Made by a program: the position numbers and the translations under genes
Notes under the pieces: model-generated
Told to the model about the DNA's origin: nothing
What the model saw: only the letters and a program-made list of their open reading frames with translations
Database searches by the model: none
Part shown: positions 34,684 to 44,854 of the stretch, piece by piece
How the letters are laid out: each line of letters starts with the position of its first letter
Position numbering within the stretch: the first letter of the stretch is position 1
Source of the DNA: Aphelidium insulamus
Lineage: Eukaryota > Aphelidiomycota > Aphelidea > Aphelidiaceae
Direction of reading: 5' to 3'
Assembly (NCBI GenBank): GCA_036784855.1
Contig: JAZDSV010000009.1
Location: 167,001 to 231,000 of the forward strand
DNA length: 64,000 bases

Positions 34684-35679
34684 TTCCATACGCGCACCAG
34701 CCACATTTGAAAAAAATTCATGTTGAATAACGCGCCCACACGTCGCACGGATAATTTTAGTTATCATTGACATTGATTTTATTTATGGTCGCAGACGCGG
34801 TGAGATGTAACGCGTCTAGTATGCGATTTGAAGTTATGCAGAGGATGGGTTCAGCTTGTAGTTTAGACAAACTCAGTCCGATACCTATCTTGATATCGGC
34901 AACGTTCAATGTTCTGGCATGTCACAGTTTGCTTACACGAGCGAGCCCTTTCATCTGGATTAGTGCCGTACAGCTTCTCTATACGCTTGGCTGATCAGTT
35001 GATACATTAATGAGCGCAGCTAAAATCCTGGCGACTGTCACGAATACATCTGCGGCTAGAATACAGCGAGCCCATTGATGTGCTACTGGACAAAGAAGCC
35101 AAGAAAAGGTAACCACAAATTCAGATTAAAGGGCAATAAAAAGTAACAAGCCTTAAACGTTGACATCGTTGCGTTATTAAGCATTACAATACATAATTCA
35201 GCAAAACCAATGTATGACGCCAGCGAATGCATGCAACTTTGATGATTATCAATTCTAATTTAAGTCATTATCAATTCTAATTTAAGTCAATGATGACATT
35301 ATCGAGTGATATACATGGTTTGGTGAAGTTAGCGCCGATCTGCAGCAACTGGCGCTAGTGTATTATCCCACCTATATGTAATTGGCATAGTCAACCGAAT
35401 ATCGTTGCACAGCTCGTGTAAGTTACTGCAACGTCTCGCCACTTCTTACATATGTAGCGCACTATATGTCAATTGCAATGTCATTTATGTAGCTGCGCTG
35501 TGGTGGCATGAATGATTGATGATAGCTGTATGGTGTCACAAACGTTCGAAAGGCCGTTTTAAACACTCAACGCTCATTGGTAGGTTAAACACTGGCTTCT
35601 CATTGGTAGTTTAAAGTTTTAAACTCTGCATCTGATTGGTAGTTTAAACCGGTGCCTATATGATTAGATGGCCGTCAAT
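34684..35679. repeat. About 1-kb tandem repeat, copy 2
   Basis: Direct, head-to-tail copy of 33690-34675, with about 8 bp between the copies. The sequence right of 35679 is unique. The pair separates the ArfGAP gene from the BED-finger gene. Confidence 0.9.
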
Positions 35680-35984
35680 CCGAGCGTCTGATTAATTGTC
35701 TGACAGCGTGCATTTACCTTTGCAACTCTGTCCCGATCGATCGTCCGTGTTGTTCTCTGCATTGTACATATAATATACACCATATACACTGCTGGAGGTG
35801 GTTGCTGCTGCAACATATACACGTAGCTGGATACTTCCAACTCTGCAACACACATATACATACTCTATTAGTACTCTGCGTGGTAAACACTTCCATGACA
35901 GAGACGAACTCTAACCCTCTTTCCTGCCCGGGTCCAGGTCTGACTATTCATATTGTCGCGGCACACGTACTGTACTGACTGCTA

Positions 35985-36509
35985 ATGTCAGCCAATGGGT
36001 ACTGGTCAGCGAGATCGAGGTCCCCGGCATGGCAGTACTTTACACGGATGGATATGGGAGACAAGACGTACAAGTTGCTGTGCAAGCAGTGCGATCAGCA
36101 GCTCAGCATGAGCTCATCCACAAGCACCATGATGCGGCATTTGCAGCGCAAACATGATATGCATGCCATACGGGACGAGCCGCCCGTCAAACATGATCAA
36201 CCTCGAATCGACGCCGTACTTAAAAAGGTTTATATACATTTATATACTTGCATTTATTACCTACATAATTATGCATGGTGCTAACTGGGAACAACACGAT
36301 GGCAGAACTTTGACCACACACAGATGCGTGCAATGGCGCGATTCTTTATAAGCAGCAAGTTGGAATTGGATTTAGCGGACAGTCCACACTTCAAAGCCAT
36401 GTTCTCATCGTTGGGCTACGCGTCGCCAAGCAGCGAGACTCTGCGCAACTTTCTGCGTGAAAGTGACGATGAATTGCGGCTGCCAGCGCTGGCTGCTGAT
36501 CTGATCTAG
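35985..36509 (+). CDS. BED zinc-finger protein, hAT-transposase derived
   Basis: Exons 35985-36227 and 36306-36509 give 148 residues. The first exon has a BED finger: W-YFTRMDMGDKTYKLLCKQC, then STMMRHLQRKHD (C-x2-C...H-x4-H). The second (ARFFISSKLELDLADSPHF, MFSSLGYASPSSETLRNFL) matches the start of the region after the BED finger in hAT transposases. The RNase-H-like catalytic domain is absent and the frame stops cleanly. It is either a truncated transposase copy or a small domesticated DNA-binding protein. The intact splice site and frame favour the second, weakly. Confidence 0.65.
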
Positions 36510-36646
36510 TAGCTGAGCTGATACATTCTTACGAATCGATGAATGGACACGATGTCGCTACAGTTTTTTTTTCATTGATTGTTTGGCGTGCATGCTAGAG
36601 TATTGATGTGGCAGTGGCTGTCTGCAGTGTAGGGATAGTTGCGTTA

Positions 36647-37584
36647 TTATACCTTGGACGGGGCAAGGGCAGCTGGCTGTGCAGAAGGAGCTGCCACACC
36701 GCGTCCGCGAAGCATGTGCATTATTGGTGTGAATGAGCGCCCATAAAATTGCGCATCCAACTATGTACATGAGTAATTATGTGATGTGAGTAAAGATGTG
36801 GTATGTAGTATTGCATATATTCAAGTACACTAGAAATAATGCATATTTAAGTAGCAGCACACATGTGTACCTGTAGAGCATAGACTATGGCGGGAGCGTG
36901 CGAAACAGCCACGTTCAACATTGTGATGAGCGGTCCCCCGGGCCACTCGAGGATCAATACCAGCTCCATCAGGATCAGCACGCCATACACGCCCAACGCG
37001 TACATGGACAACAAGAATGCCATTGGGTAGGAGCTGCCGTGGGCGGACTGGCGGCGCTCAATGTGGCTCGACTGGAACGCGGTCATGACCGCCAGCAGCC
37101 ACGCGTTGGTCACCAGCACCACACCGGCATTCACAGCAGCCGGTTCCAACGCCAGAATGAACGCCGCAGACACCAGCACTATGGGCACCGCCGCAAACAG
37201 ATGGGTGGTCAGCGGTGTTCGAGCTTTGGCGGTGTCGTCGCTGGTTGGGAACAGTGTGCCTGGACACACGGAATGTCAGTGGACGTGCATATTAGTACAC
37301 AGTAGAGTCAACTTGCGCTGTGCGACGAGCATAGCGGTGAGCACCAGCACGCACACAGATAGCACGGCACCGATGGCGGGAGGCACCGCGCCCATGCCAC
37401 ACGCGGACAATGCCGCCGCCAAGTTGGCGATGCCAAATACCGCCGAGAATATGATCACGCCGTCGTCCACACCGTCCGCGGTCTTTAGGCGCCAACTCTC
37501 CGCCACTTGCAGGAGTAGTACCACCGTCATTACGGCGGCCGCGACGGACACGAAGTCGATGAACATGGCCAAATCGTTCGACAT
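36647..37584 (-). CDS. Multipass membrane protein A of a tandem pair
   Basis: Exons 37317-37584, 36871-37259 and 36647-36760 give 256 residues with about seven hydrophobic spans (3+1+3). Landmarks: LLQVAESWRLKTADGVDDGV, IIFSAVFGIANLAAAL, NAWLLAVMTAFQSSHIERRQ and a soluble tail ending APSKV. The architecture recalls MtN3/SWEET or PQ-loop transporters, but the diagnostic Pro-Gln motif is missing, so no function is given. Intron 1 starts with GC (CAGC then gcaagt); the paralogue next door has GT at exactly this place. Intron 2 (110 bp) is longer than most. Confidence 0.7.
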
Positions 37585-37614
37585 GTTCTCTCATGCGGTG
37601 TGTGAATGTGTATG

Positions 37615-37643
37615 TAGAGAGAGAGAGAGAGAGCGAGAGAGAT
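37615..37643. repeat. GA-rich simple repeat
   Basis: (GA)n with one interruption, just upstream of the membrane protein A start codon at 37584. GA tracts often lie in core promoters. Confidence 0.8.
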
Positions 37644-37827
37644 GCGTGAGAAGGTGATCCGCAACGCAACTCCGTTGACCGAAGGAGGCGTGGCGCTACA
37701 TACACATTCACACACGGACCTCTACCACTATGTATGCACACGCTGTGCCTACAGAATGTATAAAACAACATTATGCATGTTCAGGGATCAATTGTGTATT
37801 GATGGTAAATAACCATTGTGCAATTGT

Positions 37828-38706
37828 TCAGACCTTGCTGGTGGCCGCGATCTGGACAGTGCTGCATTGCGCGGGAAGCAGTTTGGCCAGTTCGGGCGTG
37901 CGCTTGCCAAAGCGTACAAGCAGCTGTGTGTGTTTATAATTGCTATAGCTATTGACATACTATACGAACCTCAAATGCAAAGTAAACCGGCGGAATGTGA
38001 GTGACGGCGGCAAAGGCAACCAGCAACAGCGCGGCCAGCGGTCCCAGCGGCAAGTTCATCATCATGAACAGCGCGCTCAACAGCTCCATCACCACCAGCG
38101 GCGAGTAGATGGCAACGGCGTACGTGGCAAACACCGCCGCCATGGGGCACGAGGTGCCGTCCGTGGAGTCACGGCGGTCAATGTATCGCGCCTGGAACGC
38201 GGTCATGGCGGAGAAGAGCCACGCATCGGTCAGTATCACCACGCCTCCCACTACACCAGCCGGCTCATCGGCGCCAAACAGTACAAATGCCACGGTGATG
38301 AGCGCCGCAGGTACCAACGCCAAGAAGTAGAGGCGCAGCTCAAATCGATAACTATCTGCAATGCCGCTGTCCTTGTAGTTGAGTCCTGCAGTCAATGCTT
38401 AGTTGAGACATATTTCCACGTTTATGCACACGCACGCTGAACAAGCAGGACCAGTGCCAAGACAACGACAATTACCGACACCACGGTGCCGGCAACGGCA
38501 GGTGACGACTCCAAGCTACGGGCGAACCAGGACGCCACAAAGTTGGCAATGCCGAATGCGGCCGGGAATATAATCAGGCCATCGTCCACGCCAGCCGCGG
38601 TTTTCATGTGCCAGCTCTTGAGCACCTGCAGCAGCAATGCCACGGACAAGAATAGACTGGCCAGCAGCACAAAGTAGGGGGCGTACGAGAAGTCGGGCGG
38701 AGTCAT
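37828..38706 (-). CDS. Multipass membrane protein B of a tandem pair
   Basis: Exons 38436-38706, 37970-38385 and 37828-37923 give 260 residues. Same plan as its neighbour at 36647: LLQVLKSWHMKTAAGVDDGL, IIFPAAFGIANFVASW, DAWLFSAMTAFQARYIDRR, Met/Leu-rich span 6, and a tail ending TSKV. Exon phases and positions are identical to protein A, so the pair arose by tandem duplication. All donors here are GT. The ATG at 38706 directly precedes TPPDFSYAPYF and the first span. Confidence 0.7.
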
Positions 38707-39096
38707 GGCGGTGTCTGTGTGTCTATGATGAAATATGCTTGCGATATGAGTTGAGTGGAGAGGAGCTATGGCGACCACGGAGAGTTGCTGGGCAGTCTAT
38801 ATATAAGTATGTATGGGTGTGAATATTGCGTGCATGACTGCATGGGCATTGGCATTGCTCATCGTGACTCATAAATTTTGCGATTGCCGCCACGGGCGCG
38901 TCTGTGACACAACGGTGACTAAACTGCTGTTTGTCATTGAAGTCACTGAACACTGTGACTGCACACGAAGTACACAACAAGCAGCAGCAATCATTAACCA
39001 CACAGATGCTGATGTTAAATGATGTTAAATAGCTATTTAACATCAAATCTTCTATGTACATATATTACATATATATAATTATCATGCAAGTTGTGG
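38707..39096. other. Intergenic region with a perfect palindrome
   Basis: 390 bp between the promoter of membrane protein B and the 3' end of the first CAP gene. No gene is seen. It carries the palindrome at 39021-39044. Confidence 0.5.
39021..39044. repeat. Perfect 24-bp palindrome
   Basis: GATGTTAAATAG and its exact complement, with an extra direct copy of gatgttaaat at 39011-39020. It lies about 50 bp past the stop of the CAP gene on the minus strand, so it could form a hairpin in that transcript's 3' end or bind a dimeric factor. Confidence 0.85.
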
Positions 39097-39645
39097 CTAC
39101 TCGTCCAAGCTGCTTTCCATGCTAGTGCTTATGGGCGGGAACACATTTGCCTGGAACTGTCCCAGATAGTTGCCTGGTGGCGAGTACTGACACACGACGA
39201 ATTTGCCAAACGGGCAGGACGCGGTGCCGCAGCCCAGCTCGCGCGAACTCTTCCACACCACTTGTGTAAAGTGTCCAGTCGCCTGCGAGAACCCGCCCGT
39301 CTCGTAATTGTAGCTCACGTTCTCGTCGTACCACAGTCTGGTGGCCGTCTGCTGCGGGCTGGGATAGGTGCCGGCGTAAATGTTCTCTCCGGCATAGCCA
39401 CGCTTGTCCGGTGTGCTGTGTTCAAACACGCAGCGGAGAGCGTGTGCCCGTGCCTGCTTTGCCAGACTGCTTGACCATACTAGCGGCGGCACAGAGTGCA
39501 CGGCGCGGTACTGATTGTGCAAGAGGAGCACAGGTGGTGTCGTTAGCGCGGTGATTAGTGCTGTTTCATTCAGCGGCAGCGCGTCACACAAAGCACTCAC
39601 GTAAGCAAGAAGGCAGAGTATGTGAACCGTGGATGTGAGCTGCAT
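39097..39645 (-). CDS. Secreted CAP-superfamily protein 1
   Basis: Single exon, 182 residues. A signal peptide (MQLTSTVHILCLLAYVSALC) precedes a full CAP domain: LLHNQYRAVHSVPPLVWSS, C-VFEHSTPDKRGYAGENIYAG, LWYDENVSYNY, GHFTQVVWKSSRELGCG, FVVCQYSPPGNYLGQF. These are the CAP signature motifs, with the two histidines and two glutamates of the cavity and the expected cysteines. CAP proteins are stable secreted proteins; some bind sterols or lipids. No extra domains. It stands next to a second CAP gene of different sequence. Confidence 0.92.
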   Translation of the reverse strand: MQLTSTVHILCLLAYVSALCDALPLNETALITALTTPPVLLLHNQYRAVHSVPPLVWSSSLAKQARAHALRCVFEHSTPDKRGYAGENIYAGTYPSPQQTATRLWYDENVSYNYETGGFSQATGHFTQVVWKSSRELGCGTASCPFGKFVVCQYSPPGNYLGQFQANVFPPISTSMESSLDE

Positions 39646-39794
39646 TTTATAGACAAATGATCTGCACTGTAATGAAGGCGGCCTGCACACTCGCAATTTA
39701 TAATCGCCAGTGGCTTGGCGATCTCAATCTGATCAATGATTGGGTGGAATGATTGCAAGAAATAAGAAGGTGAATGACGAGCTTTATGGATGAA

Positions 39795-40448
39795 TTATGC
39801 ATCCGGTTGGTAGAATTCCGTATTTGCCTCAAATTGTCCTGGTGCAAGGTTGTTACCGGCAGGCGAGTAGTTGCAGGTCACCATCCACTGACTACCGCAT
39901 TGCTTTACCGCGCAACCAACATTCGTCGTAGTCTTCCAAATCATCTGAGTGTAGTGACCAGTAGCCTCAGACATTCCCTTGGTTTTGTACAGCGCATGCT
40001 CATCAAACCACATCTTGATTGCGGTGACACCAGCGTCGATGTCAGTGGCTGCACTGCCGGCAAAGATGTTTTCGCCAACGCCGGGATTTCCGGTATGCGC
40101 ATACTTGCACTTGTTGACATTTCCCCCCGCCATCGCAGCCAGATTTGAATCCCAGTTTAATGGTGCTGTATTAGGAACGAGAGCACGGTCGGCGTTGTGC
40201 GCGTTTAACATTGCCACAGCAACAGGGTCAAGAGTAAGTTGCTGCGAACCGCCATCATCAGGTGGACTTGGCGCAGGACCTGGCGCAGGACCTGGTGCAG
40301 GACCTGGCGCAGGTGGCGGTGCTTGCGGTTGGGCTGGGGGCTGGGTACCCGGAGCGGGAGCCACGGCGTTAGCATCCTCGCAACCGCCCAGTGCAACGCC
40401 GGCAAGCATGGATGCCAGCAAGACCGCAACTTTCATGTTGATCTGCAT
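39795..40448 (-). CDS. Secreted CAP-superfamily protein 2 with Pro/Ala/Gly linker
   Basis: Single exon, 217 residues. MQINMKVAVLLASMLAGVAL is a signal peptide. A low-complexity spacer (repeats of PAPG, 40255-40360) follows. The CAP domain has LNAHNADRALVPNTAPLNWD, YAHTGNPGVGENIFAG, MWFDEHALY, GHYTQMIWKTTTNVGCA and VTCNYSPAGNN. The Pro/Ala/Gly spacer is typical of proteins held at or crossing a cell wall or coat, but no anchor is seen. It could start 11 bases lower at the second ATG. Confidence 0.9.
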   Translation of the reverse strand: MQINMKVAVLLASMLAGVALGGCEDANAVAPAPGTQPPAQPQAPPPAPGPAPGPAPGPAPSPPDDGGSQQLTLDPVAVAMLNAHNADRALVPNTAPLNWDSNLAAMAGGNVNKCKYAHTGNPGVGENIFAGSAATDIDAGVTAIKMWFDEHALYKTKGMSEATGHYTQMIWKTTTNVGCAVKQCGSQWMVTCNYSPAGNNLAPGQFEANTEFYQPDA

Positions 40449-40578
40449 TATTATATGATTATTATAGAATAACTGCTCAGTGCGGGTTATTTCGTGAATG
40501 TAAAGCAGAATTGAAACGCGTTTGCGCAGTGTTTTATGTGGCGACGTGATTGTTACACGGATCAAGTGTGCGTGCGAC

Positions 40579-40651
40579 ATTAAATGCGCTCTGATTGGCC
40601 GCTGGTCACTTTCTAATATTGGCGTGGGCCAATTAGAGCGCGGCATTAAAT
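40579..40651. promoter_or_regulatory. Inverted repeat with two facing CCAAT boxes
   Basis: The left arm 40579-40600 (attaaatgcgctctgattgg) and right arm 40627-40651 are imperfect complements. Both carry ATTGG/CCAAT. They lie 130-200 bp upstream of the CAP2 start. Confidence 0.5.
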
Positions 40652-40761
40652 TGGGTGTTTCATGAGGAATATTGGTTATTTATTTTTGCTTATAGTGTTT
40701 CATGTGCATCATCGTGCCTGAGCGTGTCAGACAAAATAGATTTATGTACTTTTATGTTTAC

Positions 40762-40868
40762 ATATTTCATTATTGCTGGACAAACCGACTGGACCATATG
40801 TTTATTTCATTATTGCTGGACAGACCAACTGGACCATATTTGCTGGACAAACCAACTGACCAAGCTGG
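40762..40868. repeat. Two and a half copies of a 40-bp direct repeat
   Basis: Unit: tttcattattgctggaca-accgactggaccatat. Copies at about 40762-40800 and 40801-40840 and a partial one at 40841-40868, ending 12 bp from the kinase K1 stop. Confidence 0.8.
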
Positions 40869-40880
40869 AATGTCGATCTA

Positions 40881-43800
40881 TTAATTCCCATAACTACTAT
40901 TTCCCTTTAGGGTCCAGGCTTCACGCTTGCATGCAATAAAGTAGAGAACAATAGAGAAGGAGAAAATGTCGCCTTGGAATGCGCTCTTCATTCCAACTAC
41001 ATTGTCTCTGCAGCGAAATCGTCGAATGACCTCTGGAGCAGAGTATGTAATTGTGAGCCCATTAACATTAATCACGTTGAAGCCATCAACCAGCTGCGAG
41101 TTGCTGGAAAATATGTTGGCAATGCCGAAATCGCCCAACACACAGACCGCGCCGCCAGCACTGTCAATATCGACGAAAATATTTTCCGCTTTAATGTCGC
41201 GGTGTGCCACGCCTTTGCTGTGCATGTACTGCAATGCTCCCACAATATCCTTGGAGAACACAACAATCTGACTCTTCAGCTTGAAGTATCCCTCGAGAAT
41301 AAAGCTGCGCAGATTGCCCAGCTCATAGTACTTTAACAGAATAGCCAGCGGCTCTTCGCACCAGCCCAGTAGCTGGCTGATATTGCGATGCCGGCCCAAG
41401 TACTGCAGCACAGCCAGTTCCTGGTCGAATGCCTGTCCCGCACGTACTGAGACGGCAGAACGAGATGGCGCCACAATCTTCACGACCAATTGACTGCCGC
41501 CGGTGGCATTAATGAGGCCTTCTGTGAAGCCACGACCGAGATATACTTGTCCCTCGCCGCCCTTTGCAAGCAGAGATTCCCATCGGAAATCGCGACCGGC
41601 CTGTAGTTGCAAGAAACCCGGAATGGCAAACTCCGTGTGAGCGTTGATCATGGTCGTATTGTTGTTGTTGTTGGCGACATTCGTGCGGCCCATGTATGTG
41701 TTTGTCTGCAGTACGGAGTTGCTAGTAAAGTCGTCCATGAGAATTTGCCTGCTGAGTCCCGTTGTTTTCGTGTTCAATTGCTTGTTTGGACGCGCACATA
41801 GCTTGACCACAGCAATTGCAATACAGATGAACAAGAGCAGGACAGCAGTACAAAATATCGCAATCATTGTCCAAGAGTTGGTCCATTCCTGAAGCAGGGA
41901 TGACGAACCGGGAAGGGTACTGCTCTGGCCGTGATTGTCGACAATGGTGGGCTGACACTGTGCTTGTGTGGAATTGCTGGCACACACAGTGCACGGATCA
42001 TTTCCAGACACTTCTTTGTAGGATCCCTGAGGGCAAGGCGCACACGTTGTTCCATTCCGGGCCAATGTGTACCCAGAATTACAACTGAAAGTCGCACTGT
42101 TGCACACAGAGTTGCCGGGGCACTGGTCGCACGCTCCGTTGCCAATTGTAAGCTTGACCTTGCCGAACGGGCACGGCGCGCAACTATTACCGCTCAGCTC
42201 ATAGCCCGGCTGACACAAGCATGCATTTGCGTAGATTGTGCTGTTCGTCGATGTGGTGGATCCGTCCGGACATGATGTACAAACAATGTTGCCGGCATAG
42301 CTTTTATACGTTCCCACAGGACACGCACTGCACACCGTGCCATTCCACCGCAGGCCTGCAGCGCACACACAGGTCGAGGCATCGGTCGATCCAGTAAGCA
42401 GCGTGGTGGTGCCGTCCGGACAAGCCAAACATGTGTCATTACCGTTCAGTGATTTGTATGTCCCAGCGGAGCACGGCAAGCACGCAGACCCACCCTGGGA
42501 CAAGGACGATCCCGGCAGACAGACAAGCGATGCTCCGATACAGTAAGAGTTGGCCGGACAAGCAGTACACGCCTCATTTCCCGGTGTCATCTTGTAACTA
42601 CCGACACCGCACTGTGTGCACTGTGTGCCATCAGCAGACAGTGTGTAGCCGGCAGCGCATGTGAAATTAGTGCTGGTACATGTGGCAGTGTTGGAAGGGC
42701 AGGCCGCGCACGTAATATTCGAAATGACAGCCTTGTAGGTTGATGGCGGGCATACGAAGCAAGCTGTTCCATTCCAGCCGAATCCAGACGCGCACAGACA
42801 GCTTGAGGATGCCGCGGATCCCGTGGTTAGAGTGCCGAGGTTTGTCGGACAGCGGGTACATTCCCCGTTGCCAGCTACAGACTTATATGTGCCCGCTGCA
42901 CACGCCACACACGACAGGCCATCTGCCGAGACAGTGTACCCAACAGCACAAGTAAATGAGGTACTTGTGCACGACGAGTAAGCCTGGGTGGAGCATGATG
43001 TGCACGTCGAATTGGAAAAATCGATCTTGAACGAGTTGGAGACACATGCAGTGCACATTGACCCATTCCACTCAAATCCAGCGGCACACGAGCACGTGGC
43101 CGACCCAGTGGTGTTGGTGGACATTGTCGCGGGACACGCCGTGCAACTTCCATTGCCAGCCAGGTACTTGTACGTGTTAAGCGGGCATACATTGCATACT
43201 TGAACATTGGCAGCGGGTGAAGTACCAGCCGCACAAATGTTGTTTGGCGCCGTGTCCCGGCAAACAGAAGGCGGCCGTGGCACAAACGTGGCCGGGTCAA
43301 ACACATAGCGATAATATGTGGCGCCAAATGGTGTAAATGGTTGCTCATTGCAGTCCGGGTAGCCAATGAACTTGGCACACACGCCAAAGTCCGACACAAA
43401 CGGCTGCACGAAACCGTAGTCTTGTTGTGGTGAGCAGGCATCTGTGATGTTAACATTATGATATACAAAGATGTTCATCCATATACGCACAAGGATTAAC
43501 ATCCACCCAGCCAGCGGTGTCATACGTGGCATTCCAGTTCCAGCCATCTCGCACCAAGGCAGAGTTATTTGTCGCTTTCCAGCCAGACATGTCGCCAGTG
43601 GTGGTGACAATCTTGTTGTTGTAGAGCAGTGCGGCCAGAATGCCAAAGCCGTCACTATATTGGTAATTATCCATGGATTTGGTGGCAAGTACAATCGGCA
43701 CCGTCCCGTCCACAGTCAGCTTGTAATCAGCTGCGCGCGCCCTGTCAGCCGTGAAGTCGCCGCTGAACCACGCTGCGAGCATGTTATATTAACAAATTAA

Positions 43801-44607
43801 TTTTATGGACCTACAGTCATAGTCATTCATGGTGTAGTTGGCCAGATAGGCGATGGTGTATGTTTGAGAGCTGAGGCGTAGTTGTAACGATGGCTTGGAC
43901 CCGTCTTGTGGTCCGACCTTGTACTCGCGCCATTGTGACCATGGTTGAATGGCATTATAGTATGTATGAGTCGCGTTGTCGCATGTTAAGTTCAGGTTTT
44001 CCGGCACTGTAAACACCATGCGGACAGACAAGTAGCGCCCTGCGGACGCGGTGCAGCTGCCATTAACGGCAATCCACTGTGGCTGCGGTGCCGAAGAGTT
44101 ACCACGGCTTATGAAATCCAAGTAAGACTCTCCAAAGGCATTAACCGTGGCAGGCGCGCTACTACACGCCACGCCCGGCTGCCAGGTCGGTGCTTGAGCA
44201 ACAAAGTTTGGCTTAGCGGCAATTGAAGAACCAGTGGAGGACGTGTTCCAGTTGGACTGCCCGGTGAACGTGATCAAGTGGTTGCCATAGAACATTGATG
44301 CCATGAATCCTGTGGTAGGCGTGCGGTGATACACGGTAAAGTAGACACCGTACGTCGTTGATGGCCTGAGCCAGAATGTGTGATTTGACATTCTATCCGC
44401 GGCGGTGCTAACGATCTTGTCGCTTGCCAACAAGTTGTTCGAAAACGAGTCGTGGCCCATGAAATAGATCGGCGTGGTCCCATCGTCAATCACCGCGTGC
44501 CAGTCATCAAACGCGGCCACTCGAAACTGTACTGGAACTAGGCAGGTGGCGTACACATTGGCGGCGATTACCGCAAGAAAGGCCGTGAAGCCCCACAGAT
44601 CTTTCAT
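40881..44607 (-). CDS. Receptor-kinase-like protein K1
   Basis: Exons 43815-44607, 43491-43772 and 40881-43441 give 1211 residues. Signal peptide (MKDLWGFTAFLAVIAANVYA); ectodomain of two related modules (each with a GF...Y-N/GN-TG--W core) to about residue 360; then a long cysteine-rich stalk of repeats like the ephrin-receptor/GCC2-GCC3 type (pattern C-P-G-YK-GN--C--CP, with frequent NGT/NGS glycosylation sites); one membrane span at about 882-905; a kinase domain from about 977. Kinase motifs: AKGGEGQVYLG, VVKIV, AFDQEL, HRDIKAENIF, GDFGIAN, SAPEVIRR, GDIFSFSI. It stops at 1211, right after helix F, with a short tail TLKGNSSYGN. Closest general group: TKL/RTK-like. The ligand is unknown. 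Confidence 0.85.
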
Positions 44608-44854
44608 CGATGTTTGAACGATTCTCGAAGGTGTAGTGTGGGTGTCGGTAAACGGTTTACTCCGCGATTGGATGGTCTGTTCCCGCGATGACCCGAGTGC
44701 CTATTTATAGGTGCTGCCCGAACATCGCCTGGGATGTTATTCGTATAGATGAACTACCTACGTTGTTCTGGAATCACTTACAGAACTGCATGTGATACGT
44801 CGTAGCCATAATAGAGTCTATTGACGACTAGCATATGAAGGTTAAACAATCCCT
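44608..44854. promoter_or_regulatory. Spacer holding the K1 promoter
   Basis: 247 bp between the K1 start and the K2 stop. No open frame continues the K2 kinase domain here. Confidence 0.5.

Larger units (their letters stand above)
40449..40880. other. Gap between the CAP2 start and the kinase K1 end
   Basis: 432 bp with no gene. It contains an inverted repeat with CCAAT boxes (40579-40651), probably in the CAP2 promoter, and 40-bp direct repeats (40762-40868) just past the kinase K1 stop. Confidence 0.5.

Noticed and set aside
40762-40868. CRISPR array
   Set aside because: Only two and a half direct copies with no unique spacers, in a eukaryotic intergenic region.
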